DNA from: Siphonodentalium dalli
Lineage: Eukaryota > Mollusca > Scaphopoda > Gadilida > Siphonodentaliidae
Reading direction: 5' to 3'
Length of the DNA stretch: 64,000 bases
NCBI GenBank assembly: GCA_032622095.1
Contig: CP136064.1
Coordinates: 173,484,310-173,548,309 of the forward strand
This document shows positions 21,597 through 32,262 of the stretch, in pieces. The position numbers and the translations under genes are program-made. Position 1 is the stretch's first letter; each line of letters begins with the position of its first letter. Under the pieces are notes generated by a model. That model saw only the letters and a program-made list of their open reading frames with translations, made no database searches and was not told where the DNA came from.

Positions 21597-24500
21597 GCTC
21601 CATGAATTCCGTTCCCAGTTCCCAGTTCCCTATTCTCCTAAAATTGCACTTTTCGTTTACTAAATCGGCTGCGTAGCCAGAGTCATGGAGACCACCCGGG
21701 AATCCTTGTATTTTCGTGCGGTGCCACACAGCGGGGATCTATATGAAAGGGACGCGACCATGCAGCCCCTTCCAAATTTTCGAAAATTGGGCTGAATTCG
21801 TGCATGGGGTGTCAAAATAGCACTTTTCGTTACTAAATCGGCTGCGTAGCCAGAGTCATGGTGTCCACCCGGAAATCCTTGTATTTTTGTGCGGTGCCAC
21901 CCAGCGGGCATCTATAGAAAAGGGACGCGACCATGCAGCCCCTTCCAAATTTTCGAAAATCGGACTGAAGGCGTGCATGGGGTGTCAAAATAGCACTTTT
22001 CGTCACTAAATCGGCTGCGTAGCCAGAACCATGGCGGCCACCCGGGAATCCTTGCATTTTCGTGCGGTGCCACCCAGCGGGCATCTATTGGACAGGGACG
22101 CGGCCATCTAGCCCCTTCCAATTTTTCGAAAATTGGGCTGAAGTCGTGCATGTAGCTAAACATAGCACGCTTTGTTACTAAATCGGCTGCGTAGCCAGAA
22201 CCATGGCGGCTACCCGGGAATTCTTTCATTTTCGTGCGGTGCCACCCAGCGGGCATCTTTATGACAGGGACGCGGCCATATAGCCTCTTCCAATTTTTTG
22301 AAAATTGGGCTGAAGTCGTGCATGGAGTTAATTTTTTTAACTTTTTGTTACTAAATCAGCTGCGTAGACAGAACCATGGCGGCCACTCGGGAATCCTTGT
22401 ATTTTCGTGCGGTGCCACCCAGTAGACATCTATTGGACAGGGACGAGACCGTATAGGCCTTTTCAATTTTTCGAAAATTGGGTTGAAGTCGTGCATGGAG
22501 CTCCAAATCGCACTTTTCGTTGCTAAATCGCCCGCGTAGGCATAACCGTAGCAGACACGTGGCTATCCTTGCGGGATCTTCTTGTGCCACCACTATTACA
22601 TCTAAAAATCACAAACTAGGTCACATAAACTTGTCCAAAATAGGACATTTTTCGTTAGTCGATAATGTACTGAAAAGGAGACCCTATTACTCACATTATC
22701 GACTCATATAGAGGCGATTCTAAGCAGATTATGTGCGAACAATGACAAGAAATAAGCCAACCCACTACTGTTCAGCTGTACGCTCATTAACATGTGTTTT
22801 CACTGTGGCTCGCGACTTAACACAAAATTATGACTATGACTCCATTATCTGCTTATTTCAGAATCAAATAATCACTTTATGTACCTAATTGGAATTATAG
22901 GTCGAATATGTGCGTATTTGTGCGAGGATATGTTGCTAAATCGCCTGCGTTGGCATAACCATAGCAGCCACTGGGCTATCCTTGTGGATTCTTCTTTGCC
23001 CACCACTAGTCCATCTATAAATCACAAACTGGTTCACATATGCCTGTCCAGCTGTTAATAAATTGGGTGTAAGTCGTGCATCGGATGAAAATAATGAAAA
23101 ACATGTCATTTTTCGTTGCAAATCGTCTGCGTAGGCATATCCATAGCAGCCACGGGGCTCTCGTTGTGGATTCTTCTTATGCCACCACTAGTCCATCGAT
23201 AGATCACAAACTGGTTCACATACGCCTGTCCAGCTGTTCAAAAATTGGGCGTAAGTCGTGCGTGGGGTCAAAATAATGAAACAAAGTTCATTTTTCGTTG
23301 CTAAATCGCCTGCATAGGCATAACCATAGCAGTCACGAGACTATCCGTGTGGATTTTTCTTCTGCCACCACCAGTCCATCTAGAAATCACAAATCAATTA
23401 ACATGCTCCCGTCCAGCTGTTCACAAATTGAGCGTAAGTCGTGCGTGGGGTTAAAATAATGAAAAAAAATTAATTTTTCGTTGCTAAATCGCCTGCGTAG
23501 GCATAACCATAGACGCTACGGGGCTATCCTTGTGGATTCTTCTTGTGCCGCTACAAGTCCATCTAGAAATCACAAAATATGTCATATAAACTTGTCCAGC
23601 TGTTCAACAGTTGGGCGTAAATCGTGCGTGGGGTAAAAATATGACATTTTTCGTTGCTTAATCCTGAAAACCAGCACATTATTTGCTGAGAAGAAACAAT
23701 AATTTAGGTAGATAATCTGCTTAGAATCGCCTCATTTTGAGTCGACAATGTGCTGAAAATGAGTTCCTATTAGTCATATTATCGACTCATATAGAAGCGA
23801 TTCTAAGTAAATTATGTGCTGACAATGACAAAAATAATAACCAAACTTTTCAGGTGTACGCTCATTAGCATGTATTTTCACTGTGGCACGCGCCAAAACA
23901 CGAAATGACGACTATGACTCCATTATCTGCTTATTTCATAACCAAATAATCACTTTAAGTACCTAATTAAAATTTAGGTCGGTTTTGTGCGTATTCGTGC
24001 GAGGATATGTTACTAAATCGCCTGCGTTGGCATAACCATAGCAGCCACGGGGCTACCCTTGTGGATTCTTCTTATACCACAATTAGTCCATCTATAAATC
24101 ACAAACTAGTTCACATACGCCTGTCCAGCTGTTCAAAAATTGGGCGTAAGTCGTGCGTGGGGTCAAAATAATGAAAAAAGAGATATTTTTCGTTGCTAAA
24201 TCGCCTGCGTAGGCATACACATAGCAGCCACGAGGGTATCCTTGTGGATGCTTCTTATGCCACCACTAGTCCATCTAAAAATCACAAACATAGTCACATA
24301 AGCCTGTCCAGTTGTTCAAAAATCGGGCGTAAGTCGTGCGTGGGGTCAAAATAATGAAAAAAATCATTTCTCATTGCTAAATCGCCTGCGTAGGCATAAC
24401 CGTAGCTGCCACGAGTCTATCCTTTTGGAATCTTCTTGTGCCACCAATAGTGCATCGAAACATCACAAACTAGGTCCCATAAAATGCAAGGAATTCCAGG

Positions 24501-25283
24501 GTGGCCGCCATGGTTCTGGCTACGCAGCCGATTTAGCAACAAAAAAATGCAATTTTTAGCTCCATGCATGCACGACTTCAGCCCAATTTTCAAAAAAGTG
24601 GAAGGGCTATATGGCCGCGTCCCTGTCCTATAGATGCGCGCTGGGTGGCACCGCACAAAAATACAAGGATTCCCGGGTGGTCGCCATGGTTCTGGCTACG
24701 CAGCCGATTTAGTAACAAAAAGTGCGATTTTGAGCTCCATGCACGACTTTAGCCCAATCTTCGAAACATTGGAAGGGGCTATATGGTCGCGTCCCTGTCC
24801 TATAGATGACAACTGGGTGGCACCGCACGAAAATACAAGGATTCCCGTGTGGCCATCATGACTGTCTACGCAGCCGATTTAGTAACTAAAAGTGCTATTT
24901 TGACACCCCATGTACGACTTCAGCCCGATTTTAGAAAATTTGGAAGGGGCTGCATGGTCGCGTCCCTTTCCTATAGATCCCCGCTGGGTGGCACCGCACG
25001 AAACTACAAGGATTCCCGGGTGGCCACCATGACTCTGGCTACGCAGCCGATTTAGTAACGAAAAGTGCTATATTGACACCCCATGCACGACTTCAGCCCG
25101 ATTTTCGAAAATTTGGAAGGGGCTGCATGGTCGCGTCCCTTTCCTATAGATGCCAGCTGGGTGGCACCGCACGAAAATACAAGGATTCCCGGGTGGCCAC
25201 CATGACTCTGGCTACGCATCCGATTTAGTAACGAAAGGTGCAATTTTAGGGGAACTGGGAACTGGGAACGGAATTCATGGAGC
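21597..25283. mobile_element. 3.7-kb foldback element with tandem-repeat arms
   Basis: Ends GCTCCATGAATTCCGTTCCC and its complement are flanked by TTGTGACACGA (21,586-21,596) and TTGTGACAGGA (25,284-25,294), an 11-bp target duplication with one mismatch. The left arm holds five roughly 173-bp units (GGCTGCGTAGCCAGA..., GTGCGGTGCCACCCAGCGGG). The right arm (about 24,485-25,240) holds five of the same in reverse. Between them are diverged units (GCTAAATCGCCTGCGTAGGC) and two copies of the R2 module (22,640-22,935; 23,655-24,010). No transposase is present. A 9-11-bp duplication fits Mutator-like or Drosophila FB-like foldback elements; the superfamily is an inference. Confidence 0.8.
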
Positions 25284-25294
25284 TTGTGACAGGA

Positions 25295-26375
25295 CATATC
25301 ACGCTCTTTACTTGCGCCAGTCTATGCTGGGCGCAAGCAATGTTTTCGGTCAGGATCTCTGTTTATCTGTTTATTTGTCTGTCCTTCCACGAATATGTTA
25401 CGTCATACCGGAAGTACAGAATGTAAAGAATGCACATGCGCTAATATGAAATGATGGCACCAATTGTAATTTAAATCCACATTTATACTAAATTTGCATT
25501 GTTATCTCGTTTTATTTTGGTAATAAATCGTTCATAAAAGAACAAAATTGAAAGATTGCTTTCTTTGAAACTCGGAAAATTATTTGAGATCGAGTCTAAA
25601 AGATGCGTGCGGAATCGTTTTTTTTTTCTCGCATAGAAAATGATGTGCGAACAAATTTCTGGAAACTTTCTTCGACGTTCAAAACATTTCCGAAAGACGC
25701 AGGTGCATATAAACCATGTCCGGCCAAACGATCGAGCGCATGGTTCTAGACAAAATTGTACTGAAAAATATGTTGAAACATGGATTATTAAAGCGCCTTA
25801 TTAATTAACTGGGAAAACAAGCTTTCTCATTCTCAAAGCAATTGGCATTTTGATGATATGTTCCCGAAGACCGTAGATCAGTCGCTATAAGGGCATGTTC
25901 ACATTGACACATTGATAATCAAAGACTAACCAATGATCGCGTGTCTTTTATTTAATTGTGTCGGAATTGACTTTGACGTTTTTTGCCGCTGAAGTGCAAT
26001 GACATACACAAAGCATTCTAGTCAAACTAGTAATGTAACCCAATTGGTATATACTATATAGCATCAGCGGCAACCAATCGTATTCACACCCTTCATATGA
26101 GCGATGTCTATATTGTTCTATAAATATGTCAAACAACTCTTACGTCATTACTAAGACCATAATTAGTGTAATAGATCAACTGGAGATAACAGAGATATTC
26201 TGTCCGTACACACAAATATTTCAGCGATGGATGAACTGAAATTTGATATCTAGATTCTCTATCGATCTCTCAAAAGAGGGCCCAGCACCCGTGGTTCAAA
26301 CTGCTGTTGGCAAGATATCACAAAACATGCCATACTGAATGTGTGATGGGTGCATTCTAGTGCAAATGTGTTTTA
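25295..26375. other. Non-repetitive 1.06-kb segment inside the R field
   Basis: R sequence breaks off after CACGCTCTTTA at about 25,311 and resumes at about 26,360 with ATGTGTTTTACTACGG, matching the uninterrupted R2 copy at 36,315-36,400. The segment between shares nothing with the rest of the window, begins with a small hairpin (CTTGCGCC...GGGCGCAAG) and has no coding frame I recognise. It is an insertion of unknown nature. Confidence 0.55.
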
Positions 26376-28849
26376 CTACGGTTCGCGTCATTCAACTGAA
26401 TAGCGGGTATAAGCTCACTAGGCTTATTTTGTATGTAAATAGTCCCATATTGTTCTGTTTTAAACAGCCTGTTCTCCCTAAAATCCGCACATTACCTGCT
26501 TATAATAAAGCTTTTTAGGTATATAATCTGCTTAGAATCGCCTCATATTAAGTCGGTAATGTGCTGAAAATTAGAACATTTTAGTCATAATATCGACTCA
26601 TAATGAGGCTATTCTAAGCAGATTATATGTGGACAATGAAATAAATAAGCGAACCCATGGCTTTTCAGGTGTACGCTCTTTAATATGTGTTTTCACTGTG
26701 GCCCGCGCCATAATACGAAATCACGGCTATGACTCCAGTATATGCTTATTTGAGAATCAAATAATCACAATACGTAACTATTTCACATTATAGGTCGATT
26801 ATGTGCGTATTTATGGGAGGATATGTTTGTTTTAAAAACCGTGTTTTATGTCAATATAGAGCTTATATATATTGCGATTAAATAAGCCAACATTAGCTTA
26901 TATGAATAAAATTAAGTGCTTATTTTCAAGAAAATAGCATGACCTCTGCATGGTAAATGTTGAGTTGTTTAATTGTCTTGTTTTCCAGCCTAGCTGTTCT
27001 CGTGAAAATAAGCACAACACGGGCCAATATCATATTGGTATGTGCTTATTTTCACGAGACCAAGCACAACACGGGCCAATATCATATTGGTATGTGCTTA
27101 TTTTCACGAGACCAGGCTGACATCTGCATGGTAAGTCTTGGGTTGGTTTATTTGTGTTATTTTCAACACGAATTGCTAAAATAAGCATAAGGCGGGCTTA
27201 TCGCATATTGAAATATCCCAAGCATATATTTAGTGTTCAATTAATGACAATATGCAGTCTGTTCTCGTAAAAATAAGCTCATAACGGGCTGATTTTAATG
27301 AGCGAAATAAGCTCATACTGGCATCATTTAACCTCAATATACCTGAACTTTTTATATATTGACCTAAACACGGTTTTTAAAACAGTCAAATGTTGGACTA
27401 TTTTTACACGGAATAAGCCTATCTTTGGTATTATTTAATCTACTTTTTTTTCTTCGCAACACATCCTCATGTAATTAGGTTCATATTGGACCTAAATATT
27501 CACACTGTTCATATGGACTTATTTGATTCTAAAATAAGCCCACGGTGAGGTTATCTCTATCATTCCTTTGAATGGCGCGGGCCACAGTTAACACACATTA
27601 TAAGGAGCGTGAATCTAGTAGGTCGTGTCGATGAAAAAAAGGTAGATTAAATAATGCCAATATGGGCTTATTTCGTATGAAAATAATCCCATATTGGATT
27701 GTTTAAAAAAAAATCCGTTTTAGGTCCATATAGAACGTATATTGCGGTTAAATAATGCCAAAAGGAGCTTATTTCGCTCAGCAAAAAAATCCCGTTATGA
27801 GCTGATAGCTACATGGTAAGTCTTGATTTGGTTTATTTGTGTTGTTTTGCACAACACGAATTGCAAAAATAAGCACAAAACAGGCTTCTCGCATATTCAA
27901 ATATCCCATATAGGGCTGTTTTAATAACTATAGTTTAAGCACATATAGAGCGTATAGTGTTTTCGAATAATGTCAATATGCAGTGATACTGTACCCATGT
28001 ATATGGTGCACATACCCAAATATACCGTGGTATCTACAAAAGTATACCCTCATACCCACATCTATAAGCGTTTTGTGTCCATATATAGCGTATATTGCGG
28101 TTAAATAATGCCAATATCAGCTTATTTCGCTCAAAATGTGCTTATTTTCACAAGAACAATCTGTATGGTAAGTCTTGAGATGGTTGATTCGTGTTTGTTT
28201 TCCACTCTATTGTCATGAAACTAAACACAATATGGGCTTATCTCATATTCAAATATCCAATATACACAAAAAAGGGCTGTTTTAATAGCCAGCGTTAGGC
28301 CCACATGGAGCGTTTTTGAGTTTTCAAATAATGTCAATTTGTAGCCTGTTCTCGTTAAAATAAACACATAACGGGGCTTATTTTAATGAGCGAAATAAAC
28401 TAATATAGTCGTATTATTTAACCTAATATACATGCACGCTATATATATGGACCTATTAAACGCGGTTTTTAAAACAGTCCAATATCTAATTTTTTTAATA
28501 GCAGCATATCCTCGGGTAAATACATGTAGGTTCATATTGGACCTAAGTATTCACATAGGTTAATTTTTGGACTTGATTCTGTAGTAAGCACACAGTGAGC
28601 TTATAGCCATTATTCCGTTGAATGGCGAGGGCCGCATAGAAAACACATTATACAGAGCTTGAATCTGGTAGGTCGTGTCGATGAAAAAAGCTAGATTAAA
28701 TAATACTAATATGGGCTTATTTTGCGTTATTTATAGGTCCATATATAAACCGTATATTGCGGTTAAATAACGCCCAAAGAAGCTTATTTCGCTCATTAAA
28801 AAAAGCCCGATATGAGCTTGTTTTCACGAGAGGCTGAAATGTGCATGTG
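26376..28849. repeat. R field, modules continue
   Basis: An R2 module occupies 26,460-26,830, followed by R modules in both orientations. A 56-bp word that is itself palindromic (AAGCACAACACGGGCCAATA...) is duplicated head to tail at 27,003-27,112. The field breaks at about 28,850 inside the word CTGCATGGTAAGTCTTGAG, where the LINE fragment is inserted. Confidence 0.8.
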
Positions 28850-29198
28850 CATACAACTACATGTATTTGAATCTAATCTGGATTCATCGAGCAGGTCGCT
28901 GTCACAATGTCAACAATTAGTCACATCCATGTCCCCAAGTCACGGTATTAATGACTTCTTCGATAACTCAATACAGAAACAAATATTTAATGATAATATT
29001 CGCACCAAACTTCTCAAAAATAGCAATCGACGTGATCATCCAAGGAACAAACTTAGAACGTATAGAACATTCAAAACGATGACTTCTTTGGAAATATATA
29101 TCAACGTCATTTCCGTCCCAAAATAGCGTGAATCCCTGACAAAATTAAGAATAAGTTGCCACACCTTGGGCATCGAACGCGGACGCTACTTCGATTTC
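28850..29198 (+). pseudogene. LINE fragment, C-terminal coding part
   Basis: Translates to NKLRTYRTFKTMTSLEIYIN, one in-frame stop, then LTKLRISCHTLGIERGRY, which is the conserved stretch before the C-terminal knuckle of many LINE ORF2 proteins. The 5' part of the element is missing, as is normal for 5'-truncated insertions. Coding continues at 31,722 beyond the foldback insertion. Confidence 0.75.
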
Positions 29199-29233
29199 TA
29201 CGGCGGCCTGGAACCGCCACCCCCTCTTCAGTT

Positions 29234-29600
29234 AGTATCCTGATATATCAGGTTACGTATCCTGATATATCAGGTTAGTATCCTGATATATCAGGCTATT
29301 ATCCTGATATATCAGGTTATGTATCCTGATATACTAGATTAGTATCCTGATATATCAGGTTATTATCCTGATATATCAGGTTACGTATCCTGATATATCA
29401 GGTTACGTGTCCTGATATATCAGGTTATTATCCTGATATATCAGGTTACGTATCCTAATATATCAGGTTATTATCCTGATATACCAGGTTACGTATCCTG
29501 ATATATCAGGTTACGTATCCTGATATATCAGGTTATTATCCTGATATATCAGGTTATGTATCCTGATATATCAGGTTATGTATCCTGATATATCAGGTTG
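29234..29600. repeat. CCTGATATATCAGG minisatellite, left arm
   Basis: About 18 units of 19-22 bases, each holding the perfect 14-base palindrome CCTGATATATCAGG with a short spacer (TTACGTAT or TTATTAT). One or two units carry point changes. Confidence 0.95.
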
Positions 29601-29639
29601 TCTCGACCAATCCAGAATGTCGTCTTTCATTGGCGGAGG

Positions 29640-31283
29640 CTTGTGGTTGGTTCCATATTAAGTTTGGTGACGATGAGGATGAGTGATGTGGCATGTACAA
29701 TAGTACATGTAGGCGATTAACCACACACCCTCACCAAACTTCATATGGATCTTCAGGGTGACCTCTAGATGGGAGCCATCTATTTTTTCCCGAAATTCGT
29801 TAGAAAACATGGCCGCCATCAGTCATCTTGGATTTCAAATTTGGATCCATTGGCACACCCAGCAGAACAAATATCGGAACAAATATTTTAAAACTTTATA
29901 CAGGCGTGTTTTGTGTCACCTCTGGGGATATCAAATGTTTCCGAATTTCGTTGAAAGCATTTCCGCCCCTTTTGGATTTTAAACTTTGTATGACTAAATG
30001 ATTTGGCACAAAATACAGACCACATCTTTTATATAGTCCTTACTGAACTTCATATGGATCTTCTGGGAGATGGGAGCCACCAAAAATGTCATTGAAAAAC
30101 ATGGGAGGTATCCAATTATTACGCAATTCATGAAAAGAAAACATGGCCGCCAGCAGGATTTCATTCGCACACCATGCATCCCTCATTTATTGGTGAAATG
30201 TTTTAAATGAAAACAAGAGATGGACTGTCGTCCGGTGCATACCCCCTTGTGGATTACCACCTAGTGTGGGCATATCTATAACTTATGACTGCTATACTCA
30301 GACAGATTGGACCCAAAAAATCTGAATTTTCATATAAACAAAGATGAATAACTATAGAACAAAAAACAAAACAAAACAGTTGAATGTGCCATTAAATGTC
30401 CTCATATTGGTGAACATCCATACAAAATTTCATTGAGATCCGAGCATTACTGTTCAAGTTATGACCTGAACAGACATCGGATGGCCCAAACAGCCAACAT
30501 TTCCAGATAAACAAAGATGAATAACTCTAGTATGGAAAAGCGAAACAGAACAACGGAACCCTCTATTGAATGTCATCATACTAGTGAACATCCATACCAA
30601 ATTTCATTGAGATCCCAGCACAACTGTTGAAGTTACGACATGAACAGACATCAGACGGACCAAAAATCCAAACTTTCCAGATAAACAATGATGAATAACT
30701 CTAGAATGGAAAATCCGAACAAAACGATGGAAACCTCTATTTAATGTCCTCATAGTAGTGAACATCCATACCTAATTTCATTGAGATCTGAGCACTACTG
30801 TTAAAGTTATGACATGAACAGACATCGACGGACGTACTGACGGACGCACATACAGACGCACGGACGGACGGAAAATGGGGTATAACAATATCATCTACAG
30901 AATACAAGCCCATTGCGTACATTATTGTAACTTTTTGACTTTCCTTCTTCTATAGGAGTCCTTTATCATTCTATTGACAGATCAGCATGAAATTAACACC
31001 TACCAACGTTGAGCTACAGTGTCATTGACACTTTCATTTGAACTTATTATCTAATCATTTCCGAAGGGAACTACTCGTCAATGATTATTTAGTATAGAAA
31101 GGGTTAATAATGGACTGGTCATCGCTCAGTGGATGGTTCGGTTCTTGCTAACACTTCCGTGACTGGGGCTCCTTGAAATTTTGCAAAAACCTGTGCCAAT
31201 GAACTCTTTTATATATGCGAGTCTCCTACTGGTAGCCTCGCATATATAAGAGCATATACATTGGCCTAACAATATTGACTAAG
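29640..31283. repeat. Core of the 2.5-kb foldback element
   Basis: 29,640-30,180 has repeated CTTCATATGGATCTTC and ATGGGAGCCA words and AACATGGCCGCCA, and resembles 62,290-62,400. 30,300-30,870 is a tandem of about 180-bp modules (GATGAATAACTCTAG..., CATCCATACCAAATTTCATT) ending in a (GACG/GGAC)n tract; the same family lies at 55,570-56,030. GAGCTACAGTGTCATTGACAC at about 31,011 recurs inverted near 62,230. Confidence 0.7.
31151..31283 (+). mobile_element. Half copy of the TTAA palindrome MITE
   Basis: Begins with the left-end sequence of the 63,230 copy (CTTCCGTGACTGGGGCTCC, TTGAAATTTTGCAAAAACC) and includes one core palindrome at 31,195-31,265. It stops at CCTAACAATATTG, the spacer between hairpins in the full copies. 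The second hairpin and right end are missing. Confidence 0.7.
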
Positions 31284-31340
31284 AATCCAACCAACCACAA
31301 GCCTCCGCCAATGAGACGACACTCTGGATTGGTCGAGACA

Positions 31341-31685
31341 TAACCTGATATATCGGGATAATAACCTGATATATCAGGATACGTAACCTGATATATCAGG
31401 ATAATAACCTGATATATCAGGATACATAACCTGATATATCAGGATAATAACCTGATATATCAGGATACGTAACCTGATATATCAGGATACGTAACCTGAT
31501 ATATCAGGATACGTAACCTGATATATCAAGAGAATAACCTGATATATCAGGATACGTAACCTGATATATCAGGATACGTAACCTGATATATCAGGATAAT
31601 AACCTGATATATCAGGATACGTAACCTGATATATCAGGATACTAACCTGATATATCAGGATAGGTAACCTGATATATCAGGAAAC
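31341..31685. repeat. CCTGATATATCAGG minisatellite, right arm
   Basis: About 17 units. The palindromic core is shared with the left arm and only the spacers (ATAATAA, ATACGTAA) show that the array is inverted relative to 29,234-29,600. Confidence 0.95.
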
Positions 31686-31721
31686 TAACTGAAGAGGAGG
31701 TGGCGGTTCCAGGCCGCCGTA

Positions 31722-32262
31722 GATTTCGACGAAGCGGACCGAATTTGCGAAACATGCAATGAAATCGACAATTATTTACTGTACTTCTTCTGTCAGACGA
31801 GAACATATCACCCAATCTGTTAAACATCCCCAACGAGAAACTATTTAAACAAATAATGATCAGCAGCGACTCAAAAACTATGCGGGCTTTGGTGCACACT
31901 TTGTCCACTATGGATTGAAAAAGAAAGGGGTTTGGCAACAGAGTAACGACTCTTAAATCGAGTACAACAAAAAAGGAACAAAGATTCTTCGACTTGAGAC
32001 CATGTCAGTGTTGCCAGTATCAACTCTGAATGGTATGTTTGCCAATCATCTACATATATTATCTGAACGTATGATAGGCATATACCGGTATAACATATGT
32101 ATATTGTCATATATAAGCATATACCGCCATATATCATTGTTGTTACATTGTACTTAACTTTGTTTCATGTAATCCGTCCATTTTGTCTTGTTATTCTGTG
32201 TTCATGTACATTTGACCATATATGGTGTAACGTACAAATAAACATGATTGGTTGATTGATTG
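31722..32262 (+). pseudogene. LINE fragment, knuckle region and 3' tail
   Basis: Directly continues the 28,850-29,198 fragment: DEADRICETCNEIDNYLLYF gives the C-x2-C knuckle, followed after a shift of frame by NIPNEKLFKQIM. The 3' UTR ends with AATAAACATG and a TTGATTGATTGG microsatellite-like tail instead of poly(A), as in several LINE clades. R sequence resumes at GGTAAGTC. Several stops and shifts show it is dead. Confidence 0.75.

Larger units (their letters stand above)
29199..31721. mobile_element. 2.5-kb foldback element inserted in the LINE fragment
   Basis: Flanked by GATTTC on both sides (29,193-29,198 and 31,722-31,727). If the end is read as CTACGG, the duplication is ATTT instead. 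Terminal inverted repeats are TACGGCGGCCTGGAACCGCC plus a CCTCTTCAGTTAG continuation, then long arms of CCTGATATATCAGG repeats. Inside those is a second inverted pair (CTCGACCAATCCAGA...GCGGAGGCTTGTGGTTGG at 29,601-29,655 and its complement at 31,290-31,340). The core holds other repeats and no transposase. LINE coding resumes exactly after the duplication, so ends and insertion are secure; the superfamily is unknown. Confidence 0.85.

Noticed and set aside
21660-25449. Several 60-114-codon frames with repeated peptides (GWHRTK, GSGYAADLVTK)
   Set aside because: They are translations of the 173-bp tandem units. 173 is not a multiple of three, so each frame dies within about two units, and matching frames exist in both arms on opposite strands.
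29234-31685. Operator-like or CRISPR-like arrays of CCTGATATATCAGG
   Set aside because: The spacers are near-identical and the arrays are arms of a transposable element; no gene is adjacent.
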